A stretch of 64,000 nucleotides of DNA from the NCBI GenBank assembly GCA_023447635.1, contig JAEXNA010000219.1, forward strand, positions 34,079 to 98,078, written 5' to 3'. A program made the position numbers and the translations under genes. The number at the start of each line of letters is the position of its first letter. The stretch's first letter is position 1. This document shows, piece by piece, positions 26,395-36,306 of the stretch. The DNA is from Vulcanimicrobiota bacterium (GTDB lineage: Bacteria; Vulcanimicrobiota; Xenobia; Xenobiales; JADMJV01). The notes under the pieces are model-generated. The model was not told the DNA's origin, made no database searches, and was given only the letters and a program-made list of their open reading frames with translations.

Positions 26395-29285
26395 CCACGC
26401 CCCTCGACCACGGTAATACGTGAGGAAGGCAGCTTCAGCGGCACACGCGCCCCGGTGGCTTTGTCGAAAATTTCCAACTCCAGATCATAGGTGCCCAGTC
26501 GCCAGGGCGCGGTGATGTTCCACCGAAGACCCTGGGTCCCTCCCTGATCCAATCGTAAAAGTAGGGGGGTCGAGACACGGTCGAGTTCCCACACATAGTC
26601 CGCGTCGACCTGACGAATTCGGGTCAGCAGTTCCAACTCTCCCTGGCTGTCCACCGCCTGTTCCGAGTTCAAGGTCAGACGCAGCGGCACGAAGCCCTTC
26701 GGAGGCACATCGCCGGGAGTCTCCAGCGTCGCCACCAGTCCCTCTAACCGCTTCTGCAGCGAAAGGTTCAGGGGGAAATCGAAAATCTTTTCTCCCCCGG
26801 CCGGCCCGGTCATCAACTCGCCCACGACCCGGAAGTCGCCTTCCACGATGGGAGTCACGAAGACCACGTCGTGCAGGTCTCCGGTTCGGGAGGGTAGCGG
26901 GTTCACCCCGAGCAGGTAGAACAGCGGATCGGTAGCGTCGCGTCCGTCCCCGTCGACCACCCGAATCCGCAGCCAGCCCAGGCGCGCCGATCGGTCCCGC
27001 GGGTTGAAAGCCGAAACTCGAAGGCCGTAAGGCTGACCACAGCGCCACTCCCGCGAGCCCAGAGCGGCTAACGGGCGAGTCTTGCCGGCCTCCAAAAACA
27101 GCGTTTGGGTGCGAAAAGGCGGTTGAGAAGCCAGCCGGGAGACGGCCAGCGAAGGCGGGGGGTCCAGTCGCCACAGTTCGCGGGTTCGTCCGTCCGGGTC
27201 GACCTCTCGGCCCGCCAACAGGGCGTGGGGCGAGCGCACCAGCGCCTCGTCGAGAGCGCTACCCTTGGGGTCCAGAGTCAGCCAGTCGATCTCGCTGTTC
27301 CAAAGCAGATCGGGTCGCCCGCTCGCCGTCAACGCTTTTTCCAGACTGGACCGGTGGTAGTTGGGATGGGCGTGCAGTCGCCGTCCCTCCGGGGGATGAG
27401 CCCGACCCGCCATGCGCGCTCCGGTCAGCGCTGACACTACACAGTCGGGCCAGAGACCAAGGGGCGACTCCGAGCCCAGGTTGGTCAACACGGTCTCGCC
27501 GGGCAAGATCTGACCCGCCAGTCGATGAGCCAGACGCAGGTCGGCGGGACCGACCCCCAACTCGGGTCGGGCCGCCCGCCAGTCATCGGCGTAGAACGAA
27601 GGCCAACCGTGCTTTTGAATCTCGATGATCGCGCCGTTGACCATTTTCTCACCCGGCCAGAGCGCAAAAAACAGCAGCGTCCAGCCCAGAGCGACCAGGG
27701 CCGCCTTGCGGGTCAGGGTAACCTCTAAAGCGCCTTCGTCCGTTCTGCGCAGGCGACCCCATCCCGGCGTCTCGATCAGACTGCCGCAGAATAGACCCAG
27801 CGGGACCGCCAGGGCGAAGCCGGCGGCGAACTCCCAGCGGAAGTACTCCCATTCGTAAACCGGACCGAAATCGATCAAGCCCGGAACCAGATACGCGCAA
27901 GCTCCGAAAGCCCAGAAAGCCAGCCCCGGCCAATGCCGCCGCCGAAGACACCAGGCCAGGGTCAGGGGGGCCAGAAAAACCGGCAGCCAGTGGGTGGCCA
28001 GCAGAGCCGGCGAGAAGATGTTGACGTACCCTTCCCCTTCGATCGAAGGGGTCAGGTCCCGGAACGGGTCGAGCCGAAAGCCGGGCGAGATACGAGTGTA
28101 CTCGGCGGCAGTCGCCAGCACGCAGAACAGGTCCTTCTTGGGAAACTTCATGCTGACGTGCTGACCCTTGTTGGTGTCGGACTGCGAGGCCGCCCCCGTC
28201 GTCCGACGAGAGCGAACCATATCGGTGATCGGACCGCCTTCCGTGCAGGCCAGCAGCAGCGCTACACCGACCGTGACGGCAACGCTTGTCAGCAGTCGCC
28301 TGCGGTTCTTGCTGACCTGCCAGGCCGGAATCAGCAAGACCAGGCCAGTCAGCAGAAACAGACCGAAGTGGGTCTCATAGACCAGCTGATACGTCCCTAG
28401 CAGATACCCAGCCACGCAGCCCAGCCCCACGGGGTTGCCCGGCCGCTCGGTGGGCAGCAGGTCGAAAACACGGAGCATCACGTAAAAGAGCAGAACCGCC
28501 AGGACATAAACCAGCCCGTTGTTGCCGTCAAAACAGTCGGCCAGACCGATCCGGAAACCGACGCAAGCGCCAAAAAACGGCATGGCCAGAGCGGCCAGCG
28601 TGCTTGCCGCGCCGTCCCCCCAGCGCCGAAAGATAGCCAGCAAGACGCCGCAGCAGCTCAGGGCTAGCAAGGGGTTCAGCCACCATACCGGGAGCAGAGG
28701 GTCCCAGCCCCTGGGAAGCAAGGTTCCGATCAGGAGATCGCGACCGTAGTGGCCATGCATCTCGACCTCGGGAAAAAACGGGTGAACGGGCGGGAAGATG
28801 CCCAGGGTGTAGCCGGCGATCAGCGGTTCGTGAATCCAGTTGTCGGTGTCGAGCAAAAAAAGCTGGGCGAAGACTACATAGCCCACCACCGCGACCACCA
28901 GGAGCGCCAGCGTGAACAGCCAGGCCCGCCCCGGCATCCGCCTTGACCCCGAGGAAGCCACCTCTGGCGTCGCTTCACCGCCCCCGTCTATCGCGGCGGC
29001 TCCTTCGAGCGGCGATCCTTCCGGTTTGTCGCCGCCGCCAGGTCGGCCGCGACGAAGCGCAGACCAGTCGAGCAGCAAGAGCAGACCTAGCCCACCCGAC
29101 AGGAACAGTGTGGGCCAGCGCCCCTGAACCGGCCCCCAAAGGTTGGCGCCGCCGATGATCACCAGGCAGGCGATCAGAGGAGCCAGACTTATCGCCTCCC
29201 AGGCGCGCTGGGCGCCCAGGAATCGGCGACTGACTCCGTAGCCAAAAAGGACCGCGGAAGCAAAGAGAAGGAGCGAGACAGGCAT
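26391..29285 (-). CDS. GT-C-like polytopic membrane protein, paralogue B
   Basis: A 964-residue protein with an N-terminal membrane region to about 550 and a long C-terminal extracytoplasmic part containing two beta-sandwich-like stretches (around 690-800 and 880-960). Family motifs: DTDNWIH (near 148), PPVHPFF, MHGHYGRDL, FDGNNG, YETHFG, FGPVYEWEYFRWEF and VNGAIIEIQK. I chose ATG at 29285, where the protein begins with a hydrophobic helix (MPVSLLLFASAVLFGYG); the frame stays open to 29372 but those extra residues are charged and Gly-rich. It is divergent from the pilC-like gene and overlaps the downstream methyltransferase by 4 bp. Confidence 0.75.
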   Translation of the reverse strand: MPVSLLLFASAVLFGYGVSRRFLGAQRAWEAISLAPLIACLVIIGGANLWGPVQGRWPTLFLSGGLGLLLLLDWSALRRGRPGGGDKPEGSPLEGAAAIDGGGEATPEVASSGSRRMPGRAWLFTLALLVVAVVGYVVFAQLFLLDTDNWIHEPLIAGYTLGIFPPVHPFFPEVEMHGHYGRDLLIGTLLPRGWDPLLPVWWLNPLLALSCCGVLLAIFRRWGDGAASTLAALAMPFFGACVGFRIGLADCFDGNNGLVYVLAVLLFYVMLRVFDLLPTERPGNPVGLGCVAGYLLGTYQLVYETHFGLFLLTGLVLLIPAWQVSKNRRRLLTSVAVTVGVALLLACTEGGPITDMVRSRRTTGAASQSDTNKGQHVSMKFPKKDLFCVLATAAEYTRISPGFRLDPFRDLTPSIEGEGYVNIFSPALLATHWLPVFLAPLTLAWCLRRRHWPGLAFWAFGACAYLVPGLIDFGPVYEWEYFRWEFAAGFALAVPLGLFCGSLIETPGWGRLRRTDEGALEVTLTRKAALVALGWTLLFFALWPGEKMVNGAIIEIQKHGWPSFYADDWRAARPELGVGPADLRLAHRLAGQILPGETVLTNLGSESPLGLWPDCVVSALTGARMAGRAHPPEGRRLHAHPNYHRSSLEKALTASGRPDLLWNSEIDWLTLDPKGSALDEALVRSPHALLAGREVDPDGRTRELWRLDPPPSLAVSRLASQPPFRTQTLFLEAGKTRPLAALGSREWRCGQPYGLRVSAFNPRDRSARLGWLRIRVVDGDGRDATDPLFYLLGVNPLPSRTGDLHDVVFVTPIVEGDFRVVGELMTGPAGGEKIFDFPLNLSLQKRLEGLVATLETPGDVPPKGFVPLRLTLNSEQAVDSQGELELLTRIRQVDADYVWELDRVSTPLLLRLDQGGTQGLRWNITAPWRLGTYDLELEIFDKATGARVPLKLPSSRITVVEGRG

Positions 29286-29445
29286 GGGTACCCCGGCCGG
29301 TTCTGTTCCGCCCTTCTCGCCCCTGCTTCCACCCTCAATCCCCTGGCACGCACCTGTACGGCGAGGGGGCATACCGCAGGCCTACCCGGGTGGGGAATTC
29401 CCGAGCGGGGCGAGGAAGCTTCCGGAGGTTGGAGAATGTCGCCAT

Positions 29446-30603
29446 GTGGCGAAAGAGAGAACTCGGCAGGAACGGTTTGCCCGGCGCGATGTGACTCTAT
29501 CCCCCGTCGATGAACTGAAGCTTCAGCTTCAAGCGTTCGTCGGCAAGGGCGAGCGGCGCTATAAGGTTTCCGGGGAAGAGCTAACGATCTTCACCCGCCA
29601 GTTGGCCACCATGCTCGGGTCCGGCATCGCCCTTCACCAGGCGCTGCTCTACTACGGAGAGACCAGCGAGGGCGACCTGCCGCTGATCATCCGCAAAGTC
29701 GCGCTCGATGTCGCCAGTGGACATACCTTCTCGAACGCCATGCGGGCGTTCCCCCTGGTCTTCTCGCCGATCTACATCGCCCTGGCCGAAATGGGCGAAC
29801 AGTCCGGCCAGATCGTTTCCGCCTATCGCCGTCTGGCCGATCTGATGGAGCGACAGACCAACATGCGCAAGAAGGTCGTTTCCGCCCTGACCTACCCTTG
29901 CGTGCTGATGGTCGTGTCGATGAGCGCCATTGTGGGGTTCGTCTACTTCGTGCTGCCGATGATGACACCGATGTTCGAAAACATGGGGGTCGAGTTACCG
30001 CTTCCTACCCGGATGTTACTCTCCACCCGGGTCGTCGTGCCGACCTTGAGCATCCTGGCCGTACTGGCCCTGTTCGGGATGTGGCTGGCCAAGCCGTGGA
30101 TCAAAATCTACTTGCACAGCCATCCCGACAAACTACGACAGGTGCACGCGCTGCCGTTCTATCTCCCGGTGATCAGCGGCATCTATTCCAAACTGGCCAC
30201 CGCCCGCATCCTGTACTCCATGGCCACTATGCTCGACGCCGGCCTGACCATGACGGCCACCATGAAACGAGCCGCCATGGCGTCCGGCAACCAGTTCATC
30301 GCTTTTCGCCTGAACAAAGCCACCGAGAGCGTCATGGAAGGCGCCTCGCTGGCCGAAGCGCTCTCGATCTACGAGGTCTTTCCCAACACCGCCATCCAGA
30401 TGCTGGCCGTGGGCGAGGAGTCGGCCAACCTGTCGAACATGGTAACCCACATCGCCAATCTCTACGATTCGGAAGTCGAGGTCGCCCTCAACGATATCGC
30501 CTCGGTGATCGAGCCGATTATCATGATCGTCATGGGCGGCGTCGTCGGCTTCATCGTGCTGGCCGCCGTCTTGCCGACCGTCCAGCTGATCCAGAACCTG
30601 TAG
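29446..30603 (+). CDS. pilC: Type IV pilus/type II secretion inner-membrane protein (PilC/GspF family)
   Basis: A T2SSF-family protein with two F domains: the first from about residue 45 (FTRQLATMLGSGIALHQAL, then FPLVFSPIYIALAEMGEQSG) and the second from about 245 (RILYSMATMLDAGLTM, then VGEESANLSNMVTHIA), with membrane segments near 150-175, 195-215 and the C-terminus (GGVVGFIVLAAVLPTVQL). It would be the platform protein that couples the assembly ATPase to pilus growth. The start is uncertain: GTG at 29446 and GTG at 29491 are in frame, while the best ribosome site (GGAGG at 29424-29428) serves an out-of-frame ATG at 29436. No pilB, pilT, pilM-Q or pilin gene is nearby. It converges with paralogue C, leaving only 6 bp. 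Confidence 0.88.
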   Translation: MAKERTRQERFARRDVTLSPVDELKLQLQAFVGKGERRYKVSGEELTIFTRQLATMLGSGIALHQALLYYGETSEGDLPLIIRKVALDVASGHTFSNAMRAFPLVFSPIYIALAEMGEQSGQIVSAYRRLADLMERQTNMRKKVVSALTYPCVLMVVSMSAIVGFVYFVLPMMTPMFENMGVELPLPTRMLLSTRVVVPTLSILAVLALFGMWLAKPWIKIYLHSHPDKLRQVHALPFYLPVISGIYSKLATARILYSMATMLDAGLTMTATMKRAAMASGNQFIAFRLNKATESVMEGASLAEALSIYEVFPNTAIQMLAVGEESANLSNMVTHIANLYDSEVEVALNDIASVIEPIIMIVMGGVVGFIVLAAVLPTVQLIQNL

Positions 30604-30609
30604 ACCAAC

Positions 30610-32772
30610 CTAGGGGGTGACGGTCAGCGTCCCGAAGTCGTCCCAGCCGTGCTCCGGCGACAGACGCGCCTTGACCCGGTATTCCCCCGTGACGTAAGGA
30701 GCGATGAAGACCATCTGGGCCCGTGCCGTAGCCTTCTGCTCGTTCTCGTCAGCTAGAAACTCTTGTTCCCCCAGCGGCTCGAAGCGAAGTTCGAAAAGGC
30801 ATGGAGTCGGCCCGTTATAGAGCAGGGTCAGAGGGCGACCCGCCGCCGCAGCCCTTTCGAAACGGATCCCGAAAGGGCCGTCGCCCGGCGCCGGCAGAGG
30901 CGGCACATTGGCCACCCGGTAGACTCTGGCGCCGGCGGTCTGGTAGTCCGCCCGACCAAAGCTGGCTTCGCCTCGACTGACCAGCAGCCAATCCACCTTC
31001 GGGTCCAGCCGCTGGAGATCTCCCGTAGCCCAAAAACCGCGCTGCTGCAGGTTGGTCTGGTAGCTGTTGACACTGCGAGACCACCAGGGCGGGGTGGCTT
31101 CCATAGCCGGCAAAAGACCGGTGGCGCCGATCAAGGTCCCTCGAGCGTTAGCGGGCAGGTCCCAGCTGTCGCACAAGAAGTATTCGCCCCGTTTCGAGTG
31201 ATCCCGGATCCAGTCGGCCGCTTCGAGGACCGCCGGAGAGATTCCGTAATGATAGCTCAGCGCCAATTGGGGGTTGGGAAGGATCCCCTGACCTGGAGGC
31301 AGCCCCGGGCGCCCGATAGGTAGAGGCGTTCCTGGATGACGATACGCCCCGAGCATGTCCCGCAGAGCGAGCTGAAGACCAACCGAATTCAGAGCCACCA
31401 GCAGCACCGTAACGACGACGGCCGGGCGACGCCAGAGCCGACAACAGGTGGCCAGGGTCAGCCCCAGGGCGACGGCCGACCCTAGCGCCGTGACCACCAG
31501 CCAGCGAGCCGACTCCGGTTCGAAAAAGCCAAAATCCGCCAGCGCCGGCGTCAGCAAACTGAACCAACCCAGCAAGCACCACCAGACGCCTACCGGAGAT
31601 CGGCTCCGCCGCCAGGCGGCCCAGGCCAGGAAGGCTGTCGAAAGAGGGAAGAGCCACAGCGGGTACCAGAAAGTGTCCAGAATGTCGCTGCTCCAGATCG
31701 GTCGATAGTCCGACGAGGGGGCAAAATCCGCTCTCCAGGGCCTCGCTCTGGTCTCGAAAGCGCGGCTGGGCCGCAGATTGTCAGAACGGATCTGAAACAG
31801 CTCCTTTTTGAACAGTCGAACCCGAATCGTCTGCTCCGCCCCGCTCTCCTTGGCTCCGCGCGCTGTCGAACGCATCACGCCGCTGAGCAGCGCCGCGCTG
31901 AGTAACGCCAGAAGACCGATCGTCAGCATCGCCCGGGGTCGACGCCAGAAGACCAGCAAGCTTAGCCCAAGCACCCCAAAATGGTTCTCATACAGCAGAG
32001 CGTCGAGCCCTAACAGCAGCCCCGCCGCCAGCCACACCCGAGGACCCAGACGGAACGCTCGAAACACCGCCCAACCCACCACGATCAGCAGAGAAAAGGC
32101 GGCCGGGTTGTTGTTGGCCAACAGTTCGGAAAGCCCACAGTAGGCCGAGAAGTTCATCCCGAAGAAAGCAAACCCGCCCCCCAGCACCCCCGCCAGGTCA
32201 TCTCCTAACTCTCTCCGCAGCCACAGCGTCAGGACCAGGAAAGAGAGAAGCTGCCAGACCGTGGTCAGGAGCCACTCGCTGGTCAGCGGGCTCAGGCCGG
32301 TGTCGCGGACGCAGATCGCTATCGCCAGATCCCGACCGTAGTGCCCGTTCATAGGGACTCCCAGGAATGGGTTGACGGGAGGCAGGTAGCCGCGGGAGAA
32401 AAGCCCGATGTTGGCTCCGTGAATAAAGAAGTCGCCGTCCACCACCATTCCGACCGACTGATGGAACCAGCAGAGCAGCAGAACCAGAGCCGACCCCAGG
32501 AGCAGATAAAGGCGCAGCCAGCGGCCGGGAGCAGGGTAGCTCACCGAGGGCGAAGGCTGTCGACGCAACCACACGCCCCCCCCAACGAAGCCAAGACCCG
32601 TCAGCACCATCCAGGGGATCCAGGGAACGGCCCTGAGCAGCAACCCGCCCGAGAGCAAAGCCGCGAACAGCCCCAGCAAAGGAGCCAGGGCCAGGCTTAG
32701 CCAGCGGCACGGTTCGGCAAAAAGGCGGCGAGCCGCCGCGTACCCGCACAGCGTGCCCAGCAGGGCGAGCAT
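30610..32772 (-). CDS. GT-C-like polytopic membrane protein, paralogue C (short)
   Basis: A 720-residue member of the same family as paralogues A, B and D, with a shorter C-terminal part ending in one beta-sandwich. Motifs are more divergent: DGDFFIH (near 112), PPVNPFL, MNGHYGRDL, ANNNP, YENHFG and DFGFFEPESARW, where the EY.RWEF of the others is changed. N-terminal hydrophobic helices start at the first residue (MLALLGTLCGYAAARR), supporting ATG at 32772. A strong promoter lies about 125 bp upstream. It is transcribed alone and faces the small secreted protein gene divergently. Confidence 0.72.
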   Translation of the reverse strand: MLALLGTLCGYAAARRLFAEPCRWLSLALAPLLGLFAALLSGGLLLRAVPWIPWMVLTGLGFVGGGVWLRRQPSPSVSYPAPGRWLRLYLLLGSALVLLLCWFHQSVGMVVDGDFFIHGANIGLFSRGYLPPVNPFLGVPMNGHYGRDLAIAICVRDTGLSPLTSEWLLTTVWQLLSFLVLTLWLRRELGDDLAGVLGGGFAFFGMNFSAYCGLSELLANNNPAAFSLLIVVGWAVFRAFRLGPRVWLAAGLLLGLDALLYENHFGVLGLSLLVFWRRPRAMLTIGLLALLSAALLSGVMRSTARGAKESGAEQTIRVRLFKKELFQIRSDNLRPSRAFETRARPWRADFAPSSDYRPIWSSDILDTFWYPLWLFPLSTAFLAWAAWRRSRSPVGVWWCLLGWFSLLTPALADFGFFEPESARWLVVTALGSAVALGLTLATCCRLWRRPAVVVTVLLVALNSVGLQLALRDMLGAYRHPGTPLPIGRPGLPPGQGILPNPQLALSYHYGISPAVLEAADWIRDHSKRGEYFLCDSWDLPANARGTLIGATGLLPAMEATPPWWSRSVNSYQTNLQQRGFWATGDLQRLDPKVDWLLVSRGEASFGRADYQTAGARVYRVANVPPLPAPGDGPFGIRFERAAAAGRPLTLLYNGPTPCLFELRFEPLGEQEFLADENEQKATARAQMVFIAPYVTGEYRVKARLSPEHGWDDFGTLTVTP

Positions 32773-32896
32773 CTCTAGGCCTGACCGTTCCTGGCCGCCA
32801 GCGCCGCGATGGTCCGGAACGCGCCGAGCAACATCTCCATCGGCTCCAACCTCTCTCCCCCCGGTGAAGCCAGGAGAGTTGGGGAAAATTTCCGCA

Positions 32897-32926
32897 ATTA
32901 TAGTCGCCGCCTTCCGCGAGCGTCAA
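32897..32926 (-). promoter_or_regulatory. Sigma70-like promoter for paralogue C
   Basis: Reading the minus strand: -35 TTGACG at 32926-32921, an 18-bp spacer, and a perfect -10 TATAAT at 32902-32897. Transcription would start near 32890, giving an untranslated leader of roughly 118 bases before the ATG at 32772. Confidence 0.7.
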
Positions 32927-33041
32927 CCAAGGCAAGGCAGGCCCCGAGCGGCTTTGCCAGGCGGGAAGATCGCGTCCCCGTTCTGCGACGGGGCGATGAC
33001 CAGGCAGGAAAGACACCCTGCCGGAGGGAGAAAGGTCTCAT

Positions 33042-33449
33042 ATGAAGAGAAAATTCCAAACCCTGATCACCCTGACCCTGATGCTCTCCCTGTTTGGCGC
33101 CGCCCTTGCCGCCTTGCCGCCGCTGTCTCCCGAAGCGCAGGAGCAGATGGCCAGCGACATCGTCGTCGCCACCGTCGGCAAAGTGGAAAAGAGCACGATC
33201 TCGGTCCCCGGTGGCACGGACACCCTTTTCACGATGCAACTCGAGGTGGGCCAGGTCGAAAAGGGCGCGCTGAAAGCCGGACAGTCCATCACCGCGACCT
33301 GTCAGAAAACCGCCCAGCGTCCTGAAGGGATGGTCGGCCCCCAGGGGCAGAACCAGATCCCGGCCGAAGGGGATAAAGCCACTTTCTATCTGACCCGTGA
33401 CGGCGAAGGGCCCTATAAGCTGCTGCAGCCGAACGGCTGGTCGAAATAG
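33042..33449 (+). CDS. Small secreted protein
   Basis: A 135-residue protein with a clear signal peptide (MKRKF, hydrophobic LITLTLMLSLFGAALA, cut likely after Ala-Leu-Ala near residue 23). The mature part is beta-rich: ASDIVVATVGKVEKS, then FTMQLEVGQVEKG, AGQSITATCQK, and a final ATFYLTRDGEGPYKLLQPNGW. It looks like a compact export-targeted beta-barrel domain. The ATG is preceded by CCGGAGGGAGAAAGG. It sits about 60 bp ahead of paralogue D and is probably in the same transcript. I do not recognise the family. Confidence 0.75.
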   Translation: MKRKFQTLITLTLMLSLFGAALAALPPLSPEAQEQMASDIVVATVGKVEKSTISVPGGTDTLFTMQLEVGQVEKGALKAGQSITATCQKTAQRPEGMVGPQGQNQIPAEGDKATFYLTRDGEGPYKLLQPNGWSK

Positions 33450-33510
33450 CCGTAGACCTACATTTCGTCAATTCCCAGGAGACCTAAGCCCGGCATGGAA
33501 GGCGGCAGCG

Positions 33511-36306
33511 GTGCTACCGCTGCTAGCCATACCGCTCCTGCTGGGCTACCTGTGCGCTCGTCGAGGTTTAGGTCGAGCCATCTGGCCGGCGGTGGCGGGG
33601 GAAACCGCCGCCCTTGCCGGGGTGCTGACCCTGATCGGCGTGAACGGCGTCTATCGACTGCTGGGCTCGCGCAGCTTCGACGGCTGGACCGCCCTGGAGG
33701 TCTCCGTAGCCGTGACGCTGGGCGTCGAACTTCTCGTCGCGCTGCTGCTGCTGTGGAAGGCGCCTCGCGGCCCTAACTGGCGCCGCCTGCCGTCGGCCAC
33801 CACGGTCTGGATACTGGCCTTGAGCGCTCTGGTTCTGTTCTATACGAACGCCCAGCAGATCGCCAACCCCGACGACGACTACTGGATCCACGCCCCGTTG
33901 CAGGGGCTGATGCGCCACGGCAATTTTCCCCCCTTCAACCCGTTCTTTTCCGACATCGCCATGAACGGCCACTACGGTCGTAACCTGAGCATCGTCGTAT
34001 TCTCCCTTCTTTCGGGCACCGACGTCTTCATGAGCCAGCACCTGCTGACCAGTGTCGTCCAGGTGGTGACCCTCTGGCTCTTCTTCTCGGCTTTCTGGCG
34101 CTCGTCGGGAAGCTGGCAGGCCGGCCTGGTCGGAACCGTCTTCGTCTTCTTCGGAATCAACGCCGGGGGGCGAGGCGGGCTGATCGACACCATGCAGAAC
34201 AACAACGCCTTCGTGCACCTGTACCTGGCCTTGCTGCTCTCCCTGATGGTGGACGTCTGGAAATGGCAGGGGAAGAGCGCGGCCGTGCTGGCAGGCTTGA
34301 CCCTGGGCTCCTACGCCATCGTTTACGAAACCCACTTCGGCCTGGTCTTCTTGACCGTGCTTAGCCTGACCCCGATCTTCTGGCTGCGCAAGATGATTAC
34401 GGGGAAAGCCGCTCTGCTCTCTGCCCTGGCGCTAGCTCTCTCTCTGCCTCTGGCCTTCACTCAGGGCGGCCCCCTGACCGACTTACTTCATCGGAAGCAG
34501 CAAGGCATCGAACATACCCAGGCCGAGACTCTGTCCCGCGGGATGCAAAACCAGGCTCAGGTCGTCAAGGTCACCTTCCCCAAGAAGGAGCTGTTCCAGA
34601 TCCTTCTCGAGACCGGCGAGTACCAGAGAGTGGCTCAGATCTACACGCTGGACACGCCGCTCAAAGGGCTGCACACCCCGTCGGTCGAGCGTGGCTACGC
34701 CTATGTCTGGTCCTGGGACGTCCTGAAGATCCACTTCTTGCCCCTCTACCTGTTTCCACTCTCGCTCGGAATCCTGTGGCGACGAAAGAACCTGGCGGGC
34801 CATTTTATGGGCGCTTTTGGCGTCATAGCCTTTCTGACGCCCGCGCTGGTGCATTTCGGACCGATCTATGAATCGGAATACTACCGCTGGGAATTTGCGG
34901 CCTCCCTCGGCTTCGCCGGAGCGCTGGGGCTGACGGTCGCAGCTTTAGCCGAAAAGAAGCCTGGCCTCACCGCCCCCCCCTTCAGCTGGAGAGCCCCCTA
35001 CCTGCGCGTCGAGCGCCGAGGCGCTCGGCTCCTGCTGCTGGGCGCCCTGACCTTGCTCAACAGTTGGGCCTGCCTGACCTTTGTCAGTGGGCGCCTCTCC
35101 GCGGCCCTGAGCGGCTCGCCGATGAACTGGCTGCTTTTCCCCTCGACCGAGACCTGGCTGCAGAAACACCAGGTGCTCGACTTTGACGAACTGGACTACC
35201 AGGCCGCCGAATGGTTAGCCGCCCAGGTCCGCCCTGGCGATCGCTTGCTGACCAACTTCGCCGAAGAGAACAACTTCTCTATTCTTTTCGAGTCGACCCT
35301 GACCGGCCTGACCGGCGCCCGCTGCGTGGGACACGCCCTTCCCCTCGAGGACGAAAAGATCGGGACGACGCCGTTCCGACGCTCTCCCGCCGCCGTCGCT
35401 TTCTGGGCAACCTACAAGGGCGACCCACTGAGTCAGCTCAAAGCCAACTGGGTTTACTACCGCAACGATCAGGGCGAGGAGCTTCCTCCCCTGCCCGGAG
35501 CGAAGCTGGCTCATCGCGTCCAGGATGGCCCCAGACTGCGCCTGGTCTACGCCATCGACCCCTCGGCCCTGCCCGATGTGAACCCTTCGGAAGAGCCAGC
35601 TACCGACGGGCTGCCCGGCGCAGAAGCCCGTCTGACTGGCCAGCCCGCCTCGCTGCGCGGGGGGCGTCCGGTCGATCTCACGCTGACGTCGGCCAGCCAG
35701 GCGTTCCGCGGGGTGCTCGAGTTCGCCACCGTCCGACGCTCGGACGGACTGGTATCTTCGCCGTCCGAGAACCTGCGCTGGAGGCTTGACGGTAGCCAGG
35801 GTCGACCGCTCGAAGTGCCGTTCGTGCCGCCCTACGACCCCGGCCTCTACCAGTTGACGGCTCGCTGGTATCCTGACCCGGACACCCCTCCCCTCGAAAT
35901 TGCGGCTCCCGACATCGACGTCGCCTTCGCCGAGTTGCTCGGCAAGGTGCGCATCGCCGATGTGAGCTACCCTCAGGGAAGCTGGGGTCGGCAAAAGAGC
36001 TGGCCGAGCCGCTCGCTGATCACACCCCAGGTCCGGCTCGACCTTCCTTCTGCCTGGCCTACCGAGGGCAACGACGTTCTGGCCTGCTGGGCTTTCTATT
36101 CCGGCGAGCGCAAGGAGTTCGACCTTCTGCCCGCAGTGAACATGCGAAGGGTGACTCTGAACGAGAAGCCGCTCGAACTTCCTCTGGTGACCCCGCAACG
36201 CCCGGGCCTCTACCGTTTGGCTCTTTACCTGTCCGCAGGCCAGGGCCAGTTGGTCCGAGTCCCGTTAGGCCAGGTCGAAGTCGTCTCTGACGGAGCAGCG
36301 CCGTGA
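33511..36306 (+). CDS. GT-C-like polytopic membrane protein, paralogue D
   Basis: A 931-residue paralogue of A and B. Motifs: DDDYWIH (near 123), PPFNPFF, MNGHYGRNL, QNNNAF, YETHFG and FGPIYESEYYRWEF; the C-terminal half contains two beta-sandwich-like regions. GTG at 33511 has GGAAGG 8 bases upstream and begins directly with a hydrophobic helix (LPLLAIPLLLGYLCARR); the frame is open back to 33397 but that would overlap the upstream gene. Its stop overlaps the next start (GTGA). It leads a run of D, degenerate relative E and the flippase, which points to one glycan export or assembly pathway. Confidence 0.75.
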   Translation: MLPLLAIPLLLGYLCARRGLGRAIWPAVAGETAALAGVLTLIGVNGVYRLLGSRSFDGWTALEVSVAVTLGVELLVALLLLWKAPRGPNWRRLPSATTVWILALSALVLFYTNAQQIANPDDDYWIHAPLQGLMRHGNFPPFNPFFSDIAMNGHYGRNLSIVVFSLLSGTDVFMSQHLLTSVVQVVTLWLFFSAFWRSSGSWQAGLVGTVFVFFGINAGGRGGLIDTMQNNNAFVHLYLALLLSLMVDVWKWQGKSAAVLAGLTLGSYAIVYETHFGLVFLTVLSLTPIFWLRKMITGKAALLSALALALSLPLAFTQGGPLTDLLHRKQQGIEHTQAETLSRGMQNQAQVVKVTFPKKELFQILLETGEYQRVAQIYTLDTPLKGLHTPSVERGYAYVWSWDVLKIHFLPLYLFPLSLGILWRRKNLAGHFMGAFGVIAFLTPALVHFGPIYESEYYRWEFAASLGFAGALGLTVAALAEKKPGLTAPPFSWRAPYLRVERRGARLLLLGALTLLNSWACLTFVSGRLSAALSGSPMNWLLFPSTETWLQKHQVLDFDELDYQAAEWLAAQVRPGDRLLTNFAEENNFSILFESTLTGLTGARCVGHALPLEDEKIGTTPFRRSPAAVAFWATYKGDPLSQLKANWVYYRNDQGEELPPLPGAKLAHRVQDGPRLRLVYAIDPSALPDVNPSEEPATDGLPGAEARLTGQPASLRGGRPVDLTLTSASQAFRGVLEFATVRRSDGLVSSPSENLRWRLDGSQGRPLEVPFVPPYDPGLYQLTARWYPDPDTPPLEIAAPDIDVAFAELLGKVRIADVSYPQGSWGRQKSWPSRSLITPQVRLDLPSAWPTEGNDVLACWAFYSGERKEFDLLPAVNMRRVTLNEKPLELPLVTPQRPGLYRLALYLSAGQGQLVRVPLGQVEVVSDGAAP

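Noticed and set aside
29286..29372. Longer start for paralogue B
   Set aside because: Adds a charged, Gly-rich stretch ahead of the natural hydrophobic start and overlaps the divergent promoter region.
33397..33510. Longer start for paralogue D
   Set aside because: Would overlap the small secreted protein gene by more than 50 bases; GTG 33511 has a good ribosome site.
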